This document shows positions 46,576 through 54,961 of a stretch of 64,000 nucleotides of DNA, in pieces. Source of the stretch: Paludibacteraceae bacterium (GTDB lineage Bacteria; Bacteroidota; Bacteroidia; Bacteroidales; Paludibacteraceae); contig JAFVDX010000014.1 in the NCBI GenBank assembly GCA_017478225.1, positions 1 through 64,000 on the forward strand, given 5' to 3'. The translations under genes were made by a program, and so were the position numbers. Every line of letters starts with the position of its first letter. The first letter of the stretch is position 1. The notes below the pieces were generated by a model. The model saw only the letters and a program-made list of their open reading frames with translations. It did no database searches and was not told where the DNA came from.

Positions 46576-48342
46576 TTAGAGAATCACAAACTCTACTCGG
46601 CGGTTCAATTGGCGACCTTCTTCTGTGTCGTTAGTTGCTACAGGTTCGGTCTCGCCTTTGCCTAATGTCTCCATTCTGCTTGCATCAATACCACGGCTCA
46701 CCATATCTGCCTTAACCGCTTCTGCACGACCTTCCGACAAAACTTGGTTAGATTCGTCTGAACCGACATTGTCAGTGTGACCAACAATACGAATTCTTAC
46801 ACTTGGATTCTCTTTTAAGAAGAGATATACATTGTTAAGAGCCTCCTCAGATGTGGGCAGGATTCGTGTCTTATTAGTTGCAAAGAACAGATTGTCGATA
46901 ACCACTTTCTGACCTTTCTTAATAGGATGCAACTGTACATTCATCGAATCGGTAATTGAAGCCAGAGGTGCTGTGAATTCTTCGTAACCAATCTGATTGA
47001 TAACTATCTTATAATCACCCGGTGTAAGAGCGGCGCTTGCATTACCATTCACACTATCGGTCTTTAGCGATGCACCTTCTTGATAAGTATGTGTGTTCAC
47101 TATACTTGCTGTTACCATCAACGGCTCACCTGTATTACCATTAGTTACATGCAGTCGGAAGAATTTTAATAAGCGCAACATAACTGAGAACTCTGCGGTA
47201 TCACCGGGTTGAGTGATGCTGAAAGCGCGAGTCTCAGAAGAGTAATTCTCCTTAGCAATCGTAACTTCATAATCGCCGCGAGACATCTTTTGTTTCAACT
47301 CTCCCTTAGGCATAGGTTTCTGTCTTATAGTAGTCTTTCCTGAACGCATGTTGGTGATACTTGCATTCGTACCTGCCAACAACTCGCCTGTTGCTGCGTC
47401 TTTTGCATGCACAATCAAGAACGATGGAATCACAGTACCTGTACCCTGTAATTGTTTCTTAGGTGCCTTGGTCAAGTCAAATAATACAGCAAACTTCACA
47501 CCTACAAGCAAAGAATTTACATTTACCTTTCCGGTTGTATAAATAGAATTCAAGGTGAATTGGCGTGGATAGGCCATGTTGGTAACGGTATTTGCCTTGT
47601 CAGCAGATGTTTCAACGCATGGTGTGATACCATAATCAGCAAATACTGAAAGCCTATATGAGACAGGTGTCTTTTTGTTGTTATTTAATGCCAATGCATT
47701 ATTGGGCATGTATTGGTCCAAATACATACCTATCTCCGCAGAGGCTTGAATATTATAAAACGACTTCTTAAAACTATGTGTTTTTTTCTCATCTGCAGTA
47801 TAAAGGTCATGACTTTCAAAGTTTTTCATCTCGCCAATTAAGTCGTCAAATGTGGCACTTGTGCTCAGACGAGTATAAGTAGCAGCCGTGCCCCATACCG
47901 GCAAACCTGCTTTAGCACCTGCAAGAAAATAGAAATTTCCAAACTTACCACCGAACATCAAAGGTATGTTTACCTGCCCCATTGCCTGACGCTCTGTATA
48001 TTTCGAAAAGGCAAAAGTCTCGTCTAACTTATAAGTACCTGTCGGGTCGGTGTAATCCATTAGTTGGTGGTCAGAAAAATCACCTCTTGTGTTCCATGAG
48101 TTTATGGATGATAATTCTAAACCTGTATGCAGCATGAAACGCTTGTAATGCCACTCGTATCCTACTTGAAGATTACCCCCTAAAAAACCTTTCCACTTAG
48201 CATCAGGCAAGTTCTTGTACATGAGAGCAGAATAACCCAAACCTCCCTCTGCGGTAATATAATGCTTTTGGTCTTCTTTGGCAGCATAAACTATGCTTGA
48301 CAAACACAAAAGAATAAGAAGACATAAATTATTTCTCTTCAT
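46576..48342 (-). CDS. OmpA-family outer-membrane protein with beta-barrel and carboxypeptidase-regulatory domains
   Basis: A 588-residue protein from ATG 48342 (MKRNNLCLLILLCLSS, signal peptide). A longer frame starts upstream of the -7 box. Residues 25 to about 270 show barrel-like strands (EGGLGYSALMY, LGGNLQVGYEWHYK, GMYLDQYMPN). Two beta-sandwich modules follow (AKDAATGELLAGTNASI ... SRGDYEVTIAKENY, and TNGNTGEPLMVTASIV ... TPGDYKIVINQIGYEE). The C-terminal OmpA domain is clear: FFATNKTRILPTSEEALN and IVGHTDNVGSDESNQVLSEG, which bind peptidoglycan. It lies just upstream of the giant secreted protein on the same strand but has its own terminator, so the two are separate transcripts. Confidence 0.85.
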   Translation of the reverse strand: MKRNNLCLLILLCLSSIVYAAKEDQKHYITAEGGLGYSALMYKNLPDAKWKGFLGGNLQVGYEWHYKRFMLHTGLELSSINSWNTRGDFSDHQLMDYTDPTGTYKLDETFAFSKYTERQAMGQVNIPLMFGGKFGNFYFLAGAKAGLPVWGTAATYTRLSTSATFDDLIGEMKNFESHDLYTADEKKTHSFKKSFYNIQASAEIGMYLDQYMPNNALALNNNKKTPVSYRLSVFADYGITPCVETSADKANTVTNMAYPRQFTLNSIYTTGKVNVNSLLVGVKFAVLFDLTKAPKKQLQGTGTVIPSFLIVHAKDAATGELLAGTNASITNMRSGKTTIRQKPMPKGELKQKMSRGDYEVTIAKENYSSETRAFSITQPGDTAEFSVMLRLLKFFRLHVTNGNTGEPLMVTASIVNTHTYQEGASLKTDSVNGNASAALTPGDYKIVINQIGYEEFTAPLASITDSMNVQLHPIKKGQKVVIDNLFFATNKTRILPTSEEALNNVYLFLKENPSVRIRIVGHTDNVGSDESNQVLSEGRAEAVKADMVSRGIDASRMETLGKGETEPVATNDTEEGRQLNRRVEFVIL

Positions 48343-48371
48343 ACTTGTTCTGTTTTTTATCTTACAAGCCG

Positions 48372-48379
48372 CAAAATTA
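48372..48379 (-). promoter_or_regulatory. -7 promoter box for the OmpA-family gene
   Basis: The minus strand reads TAATTTTG followed by CGGC, 29 nt before the ATG at 48342. Confidence 0.7.
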
Positions 48380-48444
48380 CAATAAATTATCAAAACTACA
48401 AAAACTCTTGAAAATAAGAAATTGTGTATTTAAGTGTTTTGTCG

Positions 48445-48452
48445 TACCTTTG
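48445..48452 (+). promoter_or_regulatory. -7 promoter box for the gldE operon
   Basis: TACCTTTG followed by C, 20 nt before the gldE ATG. A four-codon upstream ORF (ATG at 48462, stop overlapping the gldE ATG) lies between. Confidence 0.7.
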
Positions 48453-48472
48453 CACGGAAATATGTTTGACTT

Positions 48473-49774
48473 ATGACTTGCTTATATATACTCTTATCTA
48501 TTATTCAACCTATCGGTTTGATGCCGTGGATTGCATTGGGTTTAGCAGCCTTGCTTTTGATGGTGTCTGCTTTCGTTTCTTGCAGTGAAACGGCTTTCTT
48601 TTCCCTTTCTCCATCAGACAAAGAAACACTGACAAAACAAGAAAAAAGAAATGACAAAAAAGTTCTGCGTCTGCTTCAACAGCCTCAACGACTGTTGGCT
48701 ACCATACTTATTGTTAATAACTTCGTAAATATCGTCATCACTCTATTGATAGCATATTTTACATCTAAAGCCTTCGATTTTGGAGGATCTCATGTGTTGC
48801 AATTCATAATTGAAACAGTAGTAATTACTTTCATATTATTGCTCTTTGGAGAAATAACTCCCAAAATTTATGCAACGGTTCAACCACTTAGAATGGCCCG
48901 TTTTGCATCACCTATATTGCTTGTTTTTAACAAAATACTATATCCATTCTCCCTCCTACTTATTAAATCTACCTCTATAGTTGAAAATAGAATGGAGCAT
49001 AGGCAGCACGCAAATCTGTCTATGGACGAATTGTCGCAAGCAGTTGAACTAACAGAAATGGTTACTGAAGAGGAAAAGGATATATTAGAGGGTATAACTA
49101 AATTTGGGAGTAGGCAAGTGAGCGATATTATGCACCCGCGTATGGATATAGTGGATGTGGATATAAAAGCAAATTTCAAAGAGTTGCTTCAAGTAATTAT
49201 AAAATCAGGCTTTTCAAGAATACCGGTTTATGCTCAAACCGTCGATAAAATCAAAGGAATTATTTATTCCAAAGACCTGATTCCTCATATAGATAAACCC
49301 CAGAATTTCCGTTGGCAAACACTGATAAGACCTGCTTATTTCGTTCCTGAATCAAAGAAATTAGACGATTTGCTGACCGAATTTCAAGAGAATAAGGTGC
49401 ATCTGGCTATAGTGGTGGACGAATATGGAGGCACCAGCGGTTTGGTTACGCTTGAAGATATACTTGAAGAAATCGTAGGGGAAATCAGCGATGAATACGA
49501 TGAAGAAGAATTGCAGTACACCAAACTTAATGCTAATACCTATCTGTTTGAAGGGAAAATCTTGCTCAACGATTTCTATAAAGTGCTCGATTTAGAAGAC
49601 GATGCTTATGGCAGAGCGGCAGAAGAAGTAGAAACTCTGGCCGGACTCTTGCTTGAGTTAAAAGGAGACTTTCCTAAACGCGGAGAGAAAATCACTTATG
49701 CTAATTACGACTTTGAAGTGGTTGATATCGATAAACGAAGAATTAAAACTATCAAATTGACAGTGCATGAGTAA
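48473..49774 (+). CDS. gldE: Gliding-motility-associated protein GldE (CNNM/CBS family)
   Basis: A 433-residue membrane protein. The N-terminal DUF21 domain has hydrophobic helices around residues 15-40, 75-100, 105-130 and 145-165 (SCSETAFFSLSPSDKETL is the DUF21 opening). Two CBS domains follow (MHPRMDIVDVDIKANFKELL, and VDEYGGTSGLVTLEDILEEI). A C-terminal CorC/HlyC domain comes last. In Bacteroidetes this architecture next to gldD is GldE, required with GldD for gliding motility and type IX secretion in Flavobacterium. The gldE-gldD overlap of 8 nt supports the call. It is also found in non-gliding Bacteroidales, so motility should not be inferred from it. Confidence 0.85.
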   Translation: MTCLYILLSIIQPIGLMPWIALGLAALLLMVSAFVSCSETAFFSLSPSDKETLTKQEKRNDKKVLRLLQQPQRLLATILIVNNFVNIVITLLIAYFTSKAFDFGGSHVLQFIIETVVITFILLLFGEITPKIYATVQPLRMARFASPILLVFNKILYPFSLLLIKSTSIVENRMEHRQHANLSMDELSQAVELTEMVTEEEKDILEGITKFGSRQVSDIMHPRMDIVDVDIKANFKELLQVIIKSGFSRIPVYAQTVDKIKGIIYSKDLIPHIDKPQNFRWQTLIRPAYFVPESKKLDDLLTEFQENKVHLAIVVDEYGGTSGLVTLEDILEEIVGEISDEYDEEELQYTKLNANTYLFEGKILLNDFYKVLDLEDDAYGRAAEEVETLAGLLLELKGDFPKRGEKITYANYDFEVVDIDKRRIKTIKLTVHE

Positions 49775-50357
49775 TGCTCCAAAATACATATTATATACTT
49801 TGGGTATGTGCGTTTTCATCGCTGTTTTTGCTCTGCCAAGTTGCAAACAACGCTACATTCCAAAGCCCAAAGGTTATTTTAGAATTGACTTACCACAACA
49901 TCAATATCAACATCTGCAAGGTAGTTATCCCTATACTTTCCAATTTTCCACTCAAGCAGAAATCAGTGAGCGAGTGGCTCCTGATGAGAAATTTTGGATA
50001 GATATAATTTATCCCTCCATAAATGCTAAAATACATTGTTCATATAAACCGGTTGAGGATAATTTGCGTGAACTTTCTGACGATGCACAAGGATTTGTGT
50101 ATAAACATAGTAATATGGCCAATTCAATTCCTGAACAAGGCTTTGAAAATGAGGTTGATAAGGTATATGGCGTACTATATGAATTAAAAGGGAATACCGC
50201 TTCTCCTGCTCAGTTCTATCTTACTGATTCAACTCAACATTTTTTTCGTGCTGCACTCTACTTCGATTGCATACCTAATTCTGATTCATTACTACCTGTT
50301 TTTGAGTATGTTGAGCAAGATATAAGGCATCTTATAGAAACTTTCAAATGGAAATAA
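49767..50357 (+). CDS. gldD: Gliding-motility lipoprotein GldD
   Basis: A 196-residue lipoprotein. The hydrophobic N-terminus ends in LPSCKQ with the lipid-modified Cys26, followed by the family stretch YIPKPKGYFRIDLPQHQY. Aromatic-rich strands such as KFWIDIIYPSINAKIHCSYK and the ending RHLIETFKWK are typical. It is associated with type IX secretion function in gliding species. It overlaps gldE by 8 nt and the PPTase gene by 10 nt. Confidence 0.88.
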   Translation: MSNAPKYILYTLGMCVFIAVFALPSCKQRYIPKPKGYFRIDLPQHQYQHLQGSYPYTFQFSTQAEISERVAPDEKFWIDIIYPSINAKIHCSYKPVEDNLRELSDDAQGFVYKHSNMANSIPEQGFENEVDKVYGVLYELKGNTASPAQFYLTDSTQHFFRAALYFDCIPNSDSLLPVFEYVEQDIRHLIETFKWK

Positions 50358-50893
50358 AACAATTCCATATAGATGATATTATAGTGTATCTTTGTCCCTT
50401 GGTAGCAGCACAAAGCAGTCGGCAAAGTGAAAAGATTACTGAAGAGCAGTTGCTCAGTGTGATATTACCTAAGAATATAGAAGTAAAGTATTTAGACTCA
50501 GGCAAACCCTATTTATCAGAAGGATATATAAGCATTTCTCATAGCAAAAAATATCTTGTTATTGCTGTGTCAATGACAAAGGAGATAGGAGTTGATATAG
50601 AGCAGTTGCATGAGAGATTGCAAAGAGTGAAGCATAAATTTCTATCAACTCAAGAATTAGAAGGCTTGAAGAAAGAAAATCTTTTGAATCTTGCTCTTTG
50701 TTGGTCGGCTAAAGAAGCCATATATAAATTGGTCGGTGAAAGGGCAGGTGCGTTAGGCGAAAATATAGCGATTTTAACCGATGAAATCGGCGAAAATAAT
50801 GTCTTTTATGCCAATATAAAGGAAGAAAAATTTGTCATTCATATAGTTGAGGCTACTCAAGATTATGAAATTGTTTTAGCATGCATGTGTTAG
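50348..50893 (+). CDS. 4'-phosphopantetheinyl transferase
   Basis: A 181-residue Sfp-like enzyme that activates acyl or peptidyl carrier proteins by adding 4'-phosphopantetheine from CoA. The two hallmark motifs are present: GVDIEQL, with the Mg-binding Asp and Glu, and CWSAKEAIYKLVGE. SISHSKKYLVIAVS provides the CoA-binding His/Ser. It lies between gldD and the GGGPS gene, overlapping both (10 and 13 nt). Confidence 0.88.
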   Translation: MEIKQFHIDDIIVYLCPLVAAQSSRQSEKITEEQLLSVILPKNIEVKYLDSGKPYLSEGYISISHSKKYLVIAVSMTKEIGVDIEQLHERLQRVKHKFLSTQELEGLKKENLLNLALCWSAKEAIYKLVGERAGALGENIAILTDEIGENNVFYANIKEEKFVIHIVEATQDYEIVLACMC

Positions 50894-51627
50894 ATATAAT
50901 ATTAGATAAAACAAGCAAAAACCAAAAGATGTTGGCAGTCTTGCTTGACCCCGAAAAACTTTCCGATTCCATCGAGAAGTTTGATATGGTATGTGAATAT
51001 ATCAACCAATCTGCAGTTGATTTTGTTTTTGTTGGTGGCAGTGGATATAATGCAAATATAAATGAATTTGTTTGTAGGCTCAGAAATATATTGAATATTC
51101 CTATTGTTCTTTTCCCTGGTGACATATCGCAAGTATGTAGTACAGCAGATGCATTGCTTTTTCTCTCACTCATGTCTGGTAAGAATATAGATTTGATAAT
51201 TGGGGAACATATAAAAGTTGCCAAAAAAATAAAAGAATCAGGCATAGAAACTATTCCGATGGGTTATATCCTCATTGATGGTGGAAGACAAAGTACAACA
51301 CAGAAAGTAAGTAAAACAGAACCTTTATCTGACGCAGATGAAATAATCAATACTGCCATAGCAAGCGAATTACTCGGAAAAAAAATCGTTTATCTCGAAG
51401 CAGGAAGTGGAGCAAAAACGCCGGTTTCATCGACGATTATATCTTCTGTTAAGTCACAATTAAGTATTCCTCTTATTGTCGGTGGCGGCATACGAACAAA
51501 AAATCAATTGCAAATTGCATGGCAATCGGGGGCAGATATCGTAGTTATAGGTAATTTTTTTGAGCAACATGCAGACCAAATACCTTCTTTCGCTCAAGTT
51601 AAATATAAATTAAATAATCATGAATGA
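50881..51627 (+). CDS. Geranylgeranylglyceryl phosphate synthase-like prenyltransferase (PcrB/GGGPS)
   Basis: A 248-residue TIM-barrel prenyltransferase joining glycerol 1-phosphate and a polyprenyl diphosphate through an ether bond. Typical stretches are AVLLDPEKL, FVGGSGY, IPIVLFPGDISQVC, LEAGSGAKTPV and IVGGGIRTKNQLQIAWQSGA, which include the glycerol-phosphate binding loops. Such enzymes are best known from archaea, but a group II form is widespread in Bacteroidetes. The product in bacteria is less clear. No second ether-lipid enzyme is nearby. It overlaps the PPTase gene by 13 nt and nadA by 8 nt. Confidence 0.88.
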   Translation: MHVLDIILDKTSKNQKMLAVLLDPEKLSDSIEKFDMVCEYINQSAVDFVFVGGSGYNANINEFVCRLRNILNIPIVLFPGDISQVCSTADALLFLSLMSGKNIDLIIGEHIKVAKKIKESGIETIPMGYILIDGGRQSTTQKVSKTEPLSDADEIINTAIASELLGKKIVYLEAGSGAKTPVSSTIISSVKSQLSIPLIVGGGIRTKNQLQIAWQSGADIVVIGNFFEQHADQIPSFAQVKYKLNNHE

Positions 51628-52579
51628 TCAACAACTTATTGATGAAATCAATCGGCTTCGTATTGAGAAAAATGCAGTAATAATGGCTCATTATTATCAA
51701 CAGCCGCAATTGCAAGACATTGCTGATTTTGTTGGTGATAGTTTGGCGCTCGCTCAACAAGCAGCCAAAACAAATGCTGATATTATAGTATTGTGCGGAG
51801 TGCATTTTATGGGTGAAACTGCTAAAATTATTTGCCCGGACAAAAAAGTTCTTGTGCCTGATATGTCTGCTGGATGTTCTTTGGCAGATAGTTGTAAAGC
51901 TGAAGATTTGGCAGAATGGAAACGCTCGCATCCAAATCATATTATTGTAAGTTATGTTAATACCTCTGCTGCCGTAAAAGCACTGACAGATGTGGTAGTT
52001 ACTTCTTCAAATGCACTGAAAATAGTCAATCAATTGCCTCAAAATCAACCTATACTTTTTGGTCCTGACCAAAATTTAGGTAATTATATAAATAGTATCA
52101 CCGGAAGAAATATGGATTTATGGAATGGTGCTTGCCATGTCCATTCTCGTTTTTCAGTTCAACAACTGCTTCAACTGAAAAAACAATATCCTAATGCAAA
52201 GGTGCTTGCTCATCCCGAATGTAAAAAAATCCTGCTCGAGTTGGCTGACCATGTAGGCTCTACTCAAGCGTTGCTCTCTTACGCTAAAGAGTGTGGTGAA
52301 AATGAATTTATTGTGGCAACAGAAAGTGGTATATTGCACAAAATGCAGCAAGCATGTCCCGAAAAACTTTTTATACCCGTACCACCGGAGGCATCAGAAG
52401 TAATGGTAGATGGCAAACTAACACCTTGTTCGTGTAATGAATGTGAGTATATGAGGCTTAATACACTTCAAAAATTATATGACTGTCTTAAAAATGAGTC
52501 AAATGAGATCCTCGTAGATAATCAAATCGCTAATCAAGCCCTAAAACCCATTCAGAAAATGCTTGAAATGAGCAAGTAA
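51620..52579 (+). CDS. nadA: Quinolinate synthase A
   Basis: A 319-residue 4Fe-4S enzyme that condenses iminoaspartate with dihydroxyacetone phosphate in NAD synthesis. The N-terminal motif is AHYYQQPQLQDIADFVGDSL. The three cluster cysteines are in SAGCSLADSC (Cys86), NGACHVHSRF and CSCNECEYMRLNTL. HPECKKILLELADHVGSTQ is also conserved. Last gene of the gldE operon, overlapping the GGGPS gene by 8 nt. nadB and nadC are not in the window. A copy of the dispersed repeat begins 15 nt after the stop. Confidence 0.96.
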   Translation: MNDQQLIDEINRLRIEKNAVIMAHYYQQPQLQDIADFVGDSLALAQQAAKTNADIIVLCGVHFMGETAKIICPDKKVLVPDMSAGCSLADSCKAEDLAEWKRSHPNHIIVSYVNTSAAVKALTDVVVTSSNALKIVNQLPQNQPILFGPDQNLGNYINSITGRNMDLWNGACHVHSRFSVQQLLQLKKQYPNAKVLAHPECKKILLELADHVGSTQALLSYAKECGENEFIVATESGILHKMQQACPEKLFIPVPPEASEVMVDGKLTPCSCNECEYMRLNTLQKLYDCLKNESNEILVDNQIANQALKPIQKMLEMSK

Positions 52580-52593
52580 TAGTAAACTTGTAC

Positions 52594-52674
52594 GCTTCTA
52601 TATAACAAATCTGTTATTTCATGTTTTTGTTTTGGTTGCGGGCGAGGACGACCGCGTTCCAAATGATGGCTGCA
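52594..52674. repeat. Dispersed intergenic repeat, copy 2 (81 bp)
   Basis: Second copy of the element at 36474-36563, in the same plus-strand orientation and lacking the 9-nt insertion. Here the flanking minus-strand -7 box is not preserved: TCATATGCAG stands where the other copy has TATCTTTGCAG. It separates nadA from the promoter of the structured RNA. Confidence 0.85.
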
Positions 52675-52711
52675 TATGAAAATTGTTGTTATAAAATAAC
52701 CAATGTAAGAT

Positions 52712-52742
52712 TTTGGAGATTATAACATTTTTTGTAATTTTG
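52712..52742 (+). promoter_or_regulatory. Promoter of the candidate structured RNA
   Basis: TTTG at 52712-52715, a 19-nt spacer, TAATTTTG at 52735-52742, then C. A full canonical Bacteroidetes promoter with no protein-coding gene downstream. Confidence 0.75.
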
Positions 52743-52748
52743 CATCAA

Positions 52749-53018
52749 TAATGGACAACTAATATATATATAAGCCTATGAAACACCGAGCATCGTAAAG
52801 GCGATGCATACATATAGAACATAGTTTTTGCTTAAGACGTATGTGCTAAAAAACTGGACACTTTTTAGAATAACTATACACGTAATAAGCGAAGATGTTC
52901 GTGCTTTGCACGGACTTTTCGTTGGTATTCTGTATAGTTGGGTAGTCCAGTTAAATCCTTAGCATAAGAATACATATTAAAGATATAAAAATCGAAAAGT
53001 CCGTGTTTTTTTATATCT
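52749..53018 (+). ncRNA. Candidate structured noncoding RNA (unassigned; 6S-like rod possible)
   Basis: About 270 nt with no plausible ORF. A local hairpin (GCATCG 52790-52795 / CGATGC 52802-52807) is followed by a long rod of collinear helices: TGTGCTAA/TTAGCATA (52842-52849 with 52959-52966), AACTGGAC/GTCCAGTT (52852-52859 with 52945-52952), AACTATACA/TGTATAGTT (52872-52880 with 52931-52939), and an apical stem GTTCGTGC/GCACGGAC (52897-52904 with 52908-52915). A 3' hairpin (52981-52991 with 53008-53018) displays CGAAAAGTCCGTG (52993-53005), which is perfectly complementary to 52909-52921 in the apical stem, so the two folds compete. The rod with internal bulges recalls 6S RNA, but I see no diagnostic motif. 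tmRNA, RNase P and SRP RNA signatures are absent. The ends are estimated from the promoter and the U-run. Confidence 0.6.
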
Positions 53019-53023
53019 ATATT

Positions 53024-53066
53024 CCCGCTACATCGAGGCAAAAGCCATATATGTAGCGGGTTGTTT
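53024..53066 (+). terminator. Strong intrinsic terminator downstream of the candidate RNA
   Basis: A 10-bp perfect stem (CCCGCTACAT 53024-53033 / ATGTAGCGGG 53051-53060), with an inner GGC/GCC pair, followed by TTGTTTT. Confidence 0.85.
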
Positions 53067-53167
53067 TATTGCAATAAGAAAAACATTAATGTATAGATAG
53101 AAAAAGGTATAAGTAAGGTTGTCAATATGTTATATTTAACAGAAACCTCCTGACTTCGGGAATTGCG

Positions 53168-54749
53168 TCACCCAAATTTTATTTTGGAGTCAAAGAGCTG
53201 CTGGATACTATGGTGTTCCTCTGTCAAAAATAATGTTTGTGTCATCAGTTGTTGGTTGTGAGGCATACTGATGGTAATGGATGGTATGGTTTTGGCAATC
53301 TCAAGTACTCTGTCTACACTCATGGGAAACTTTTTCAGATTCAGTTGTCTTTCAAACTCCTTATATACCTTGTAAGCAATAAAGCAAATACAGATGTGTA
53401 CCTCTATGCGCTTCTCCGTAAAATGAAAAACCGGTCGCATCTCCAGATTTCCTTTGCTGACTCTGAATGCACGCTCCACAACCCATAATTCGTGGTATTG
53501 TGTCACAAAACGTCTTGAGCCGATAAATTCGTATTTGTAATATAGCCTTTCCAACCATCCCATTGTTCATCTTCCTTAACCAAGTCCTCTCTTATTGTAA
53601 CTTCAACATCCTTGCTTATCTCTATAAACTTGTTATACCCTCTACGATTCAAACTCTCTTTCTTTATAGTACCTGATTTGTAAGCATCCCGTAGTCTTTC
53701 TATACCCTTCTTTCTGTTCTCTGCATCTTTCTTTGCCCTATCTGCGGAATAGGTGATTATCAAACGTTCGTGTATCGTACTCGTTTCCTTGTTAGATGAT
53801 TGTATATTATGCGTTTTCTGATACTCGTAATAAATGTTTTCTTTCTTTTCCTGCGATACGATCCAATCTCTCACTTCCTTTGCCTCGTTCTTTATCCTTG
53901 CACCGATGATATACTTGTAATTGCCTGTTTGCAGAAGATACAGATTCTTCTTACTCATCAATCCAGAATCGGCTACCACCACAAAATCCGTTAGCTCAAA
54001 TCGTTTTACAAAATCTTCCACTATCGGAATCATAGTGAAACCTTCGTACTGGCTTTCGCAAAATACTGAATAAGCCAGAGGATAGCCTCCTGCACTAACC
54101 AATAATCCTATTACAACTTGATTCTCTTTGCTCTTCCCATCTTCTGAATAACTCAGTTCACATAGTTTAGTTCTCTCAAACGATTCAAAATAGATGGTAG
54201 TGCAATCATAAAACACAATGCCAATCTTTCCACCCAGTATCTTTCGGGTATGCTCAACACTTATCTCTTGAACTATCTGTTGTTGCGTATTGTAGAGTTT
54301 GTCCATGTAGTAATAAATCTTGTCTAAACTTATGTCTTCTGCAACATGAGAGCGAAGGTAATCAACTGTTGCTAACTTACTCATCGCTGACAAATGTGAG
54401 CAATTACTAATTGGCGTAAAGTCTTGTCTGGAATGCGGTCAAATCCGATATCGTCATATATTGGGTTAAGAAGAAGTTGCGGAGCATTCATCAAAACGGA
54501 CTGAATATTTGAAAATATTTGTTGAGTTTCATACAACTCTTGTTCTTTTATCTTATCACAGCCTAAATCAAGAACCAACTGACCATCATGCCGACTTATC
54601 CATTTGCGAGCACGAGTACAAAGTACATCAGCTTCTCTTTCTGTCGAAACAACTCCAAAGTTTTTTATCTCCTTATATTTGCCGCTTCCTTTATCAATCA
54701 CTACCACACTGATAGTGCCGGCTCGGTTTCTCTTCTTTCTTACAAACAT
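53168..54749 (-). pseudogene. IS1634-family transposase, disrupted by two frameshifts
   Basis: Three consecutive reading frames together make one DDE transposase. The first, from ATG 54749 (MFVRKKRNRAGTISVVVIDK), ends near 54381 in AHICQR. The second resumes with MSKLATVDYLRSH and carries the catalytic FYDCTTIYFE and VVADSGLMSKKNLY, ending at 53503 in NLSAQDVL. The third supplies TQYHELWVVERAFRVSKGN and the glutamate region RRIE-like KRIEVHICICFIAYK. The second junction falls in a GTTTTG run, consistent with loss of one T. At the first junction the stop and an ATG overlap as ATGA, so re-initiation is conceivable, but a functional transposase is unlikely. Confidence 0.85.
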
Positions 54750-54774
54750 GTTTGCGCAAGTTATGGGTACTTTG

Positions 54775-54782
54775 CAAAGGTA
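54775..54782 (-). promoter_or_regulatory. -7 promoter box of the IS1634-like transposase
   Basis: The minus strand reads TACCTTTG followed by C, 25 nt before the ATG at 54749. Confidence 0.6.
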
Positions 54783-54961
54783 CAACTTTTTCCTGCGTCA
54801 CCCAAATCACCCAAAACAATATCATAACTCACTAATAATCAACAACCAATTTTTATTAATAAGACAAATTGACAGAAATTCCCGAAGTCAGGAATAAAAT
54901 TTGTAGCGTATCAAAGGCATAAAAAGGCTGCCGTCAGATCTTGATTACGCACATAAAATGT

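Larger units (their letters stand above)
53149..54890 (-). mobile_element. IS1634-like insertion sequence (decayed), 1742 bp
   Basis: It is bounded by perfect 16-bp terminal inverted repeats (CCTGACTTCGGGAATT at 53149-53164 and its complement at 54875-54890; a 17th base also pairs). Inside is one transposase gene broken by two frameshifts. I see no target-site duplication: the flanks read AACCT on the left and AATAA on the right. A 13-nt direct repeat GCGTCACCCAAAT occurs near both ends (53165-53177 and 54795-54807). Confidence 0.85.

Noticed and set aside
52749..53018. tmRNA, RNase P RNA or SRP RNA as the identity of the structured RNA
   Set aside because: No tRNA-like ends or tag reading frame, no RNase P consensus core and no SRP tetraloop motif were found.
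53140..54900. Target-site duplication of the IS1634-like element
   Set aside because: The bases outside the 16-17 bp inverted repeats do not match each other on the two sides.
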